From contig NZ_JACJTV010000003.1 in NCBI RefSeq assembly GCF_014698845.1, forward strand, positions 186,001 through 250,000: 64,000 bases of DNA, read 5' to 3'. The position numbers and the translations under genes were made by a program. This document shows positions 63,769-64,000 of the stretch, piece by piece. Below the pieces are notes generated by a model. The model was not told the origin of the DNA and searched no databases. It worked only from the letters and a program-made list of their open reading frames with translations. Each line of letters begins with the position of its first letter. Positions within the stretch are counted from its first letter, which is position 1. The DNA is from Coleofasciculus sp. FACHB-1120 (lineage in GTDB: Bacteria > Cyanobacteriota > Cyanobacteriia > Cyanobacteriales > FACHB-T130).

Positions 63769-63999
63769 TTACTGGAGAAGATAAACCTCGGCAACTTGAG
63801 TTTCTAAAACCGTACTATGAGCTCGTGTTAAATCTGGATTTCTATAAACATTAAAAACAGGAAAAAGGTTATCAGTACGTTGTACCATGTAGGATTTTGG
63901 ATAAATTAGGTAGTTACCTGCTTGACAAAAAGTTTTAACAATATTGAAATTCTTTTTAGTAATGTATTGATCAATATATTTATAAGGCTGGTACATGGA
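63769..63999 (-). CDS. C-terminal part of a protein that continues past the window
   Basis: The minus-strand frame is open to the right window edge. Its last 75 codons include VKTFCQAGNYLIYPKSYM and NPDLTRAHSTVLETQVAEVYLLQ. It lies just upstream of the GT39 gene and ends in a similar way, so a second membrane glycosyltransferase is likely, but this is only inferred from context. ATG 63996 is probably internal. Confidence 0.5.
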   Translation of the reverse strand, partial: SMYQPYKYIDQYITKKNFNIVKTFCQAGNYLIYPKSYMVQRTDNLFPVFNVYRNPDLTRAHSTVLETQVAEVYLLQ

Positions 64000-64000
64000 C

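Noticed and set aside
1-64000. Insertion sequences, prophage or integrase genes
   Set aside because: No transposase, integrase or phage structural gene was recognised; the recombined tonB locus is better explained by tandem duplication.

Overview
This window looks like chromosomal DNA of a cyanobacterium, probably a filamentous, non-picocyanobacterial one. The HIP1 octamer GCGATCGC is scattered through genes and spacers. There is a Psb28 photosystem II assembly factor, a Cph2-type phytochrome and a DXCF-type cyanobacteriochrome kinase, a photorespiratory gene set (glcE, glcF, an alanine/serine-glyoxylate aminotransferase) and several small families known mainly from cyanobacteria (DUF6761-, DUF4336-, DUF5340-like). 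The order-level guess (Microcoleus/Coleofasciculus/Trichocoleus-like) is inference only.

Layout. 1-3000: citramalate synthase (cut by the left edge), a 2Fe-2S ferredoxin, a membrane protein and an ABC ATPase. 3070-13040: an iron/siderophore uptake island. exbB-exbD diverge from a tonB gene with long repetitive tails; then come a partly duplicated tonB/TPR segment, a TonB-dependent receptor with an AMIN domain and a PepSY membrane protein. A response regulator converges on the end of the island. 14800-16800: a small conserved gene, the Grx4-BolA pair and a secreted protein. 16800-17930 is gene-poor and seems to hold decayed coding sequence. 17930-24260: a phosphoesterase, a DUF4336 protein, a zinc-ribbon protein, a GTPase, a toxin-antitoxin pair and a Uma2-type protein. 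24370-40010: a signalling block of two adjacent multidomain kinases (one a predicted photoreceptor), a subtilisin-like protease, PlsC, TadA, GrxC, a CBS-PAS-GAF-GGDEF protein and a Cph2-like phytochrome. 40200-53600: housekeeping and photosynthetic metabolism (glcE-glcF, psb28-SDR39U1/ThyD, murA, tRNA-Leu, an RNA methyltransferase, lpdA, trpC, a coiled-coil protein, the aminotransferase). 53860-60510: secreted proteins around a Ser/Thr kinase and a DUF389 protein, ending in a tight operon of three exported proteins. 60580-64000: YgfZ, a thioredoxin-like ferredoxin and GT39-type glycosyltransferase genes.

How the genes work together. ExbB-ExbD-TonB would energise the receptor at 9077, and the PepSY protein could reduce or handle the imported ferric siderophore; iron-box-like sequences precede tonB and the receptor. 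The kinases and c-di-GMP enzymes form a light-sensing block. In it, one GAF domain keeps both cysteines expected of a violet/blue-green photoreceptor, one is phytochrome-like, and a third keeps DPCF but has lost the anchoring cysteine.

The best candidates for something undescribed are two. The first is the operon at 58373-60513: a paralogous secreted protein, a Tat-exported protein, an exported protein with a toxin-like C-terminal domain, then a reading frame broken by one stop where an immunity gene would be expected. The second is the recombined tonB/TPR locus, with TonB C-terminal domains fused to a TPR protein.
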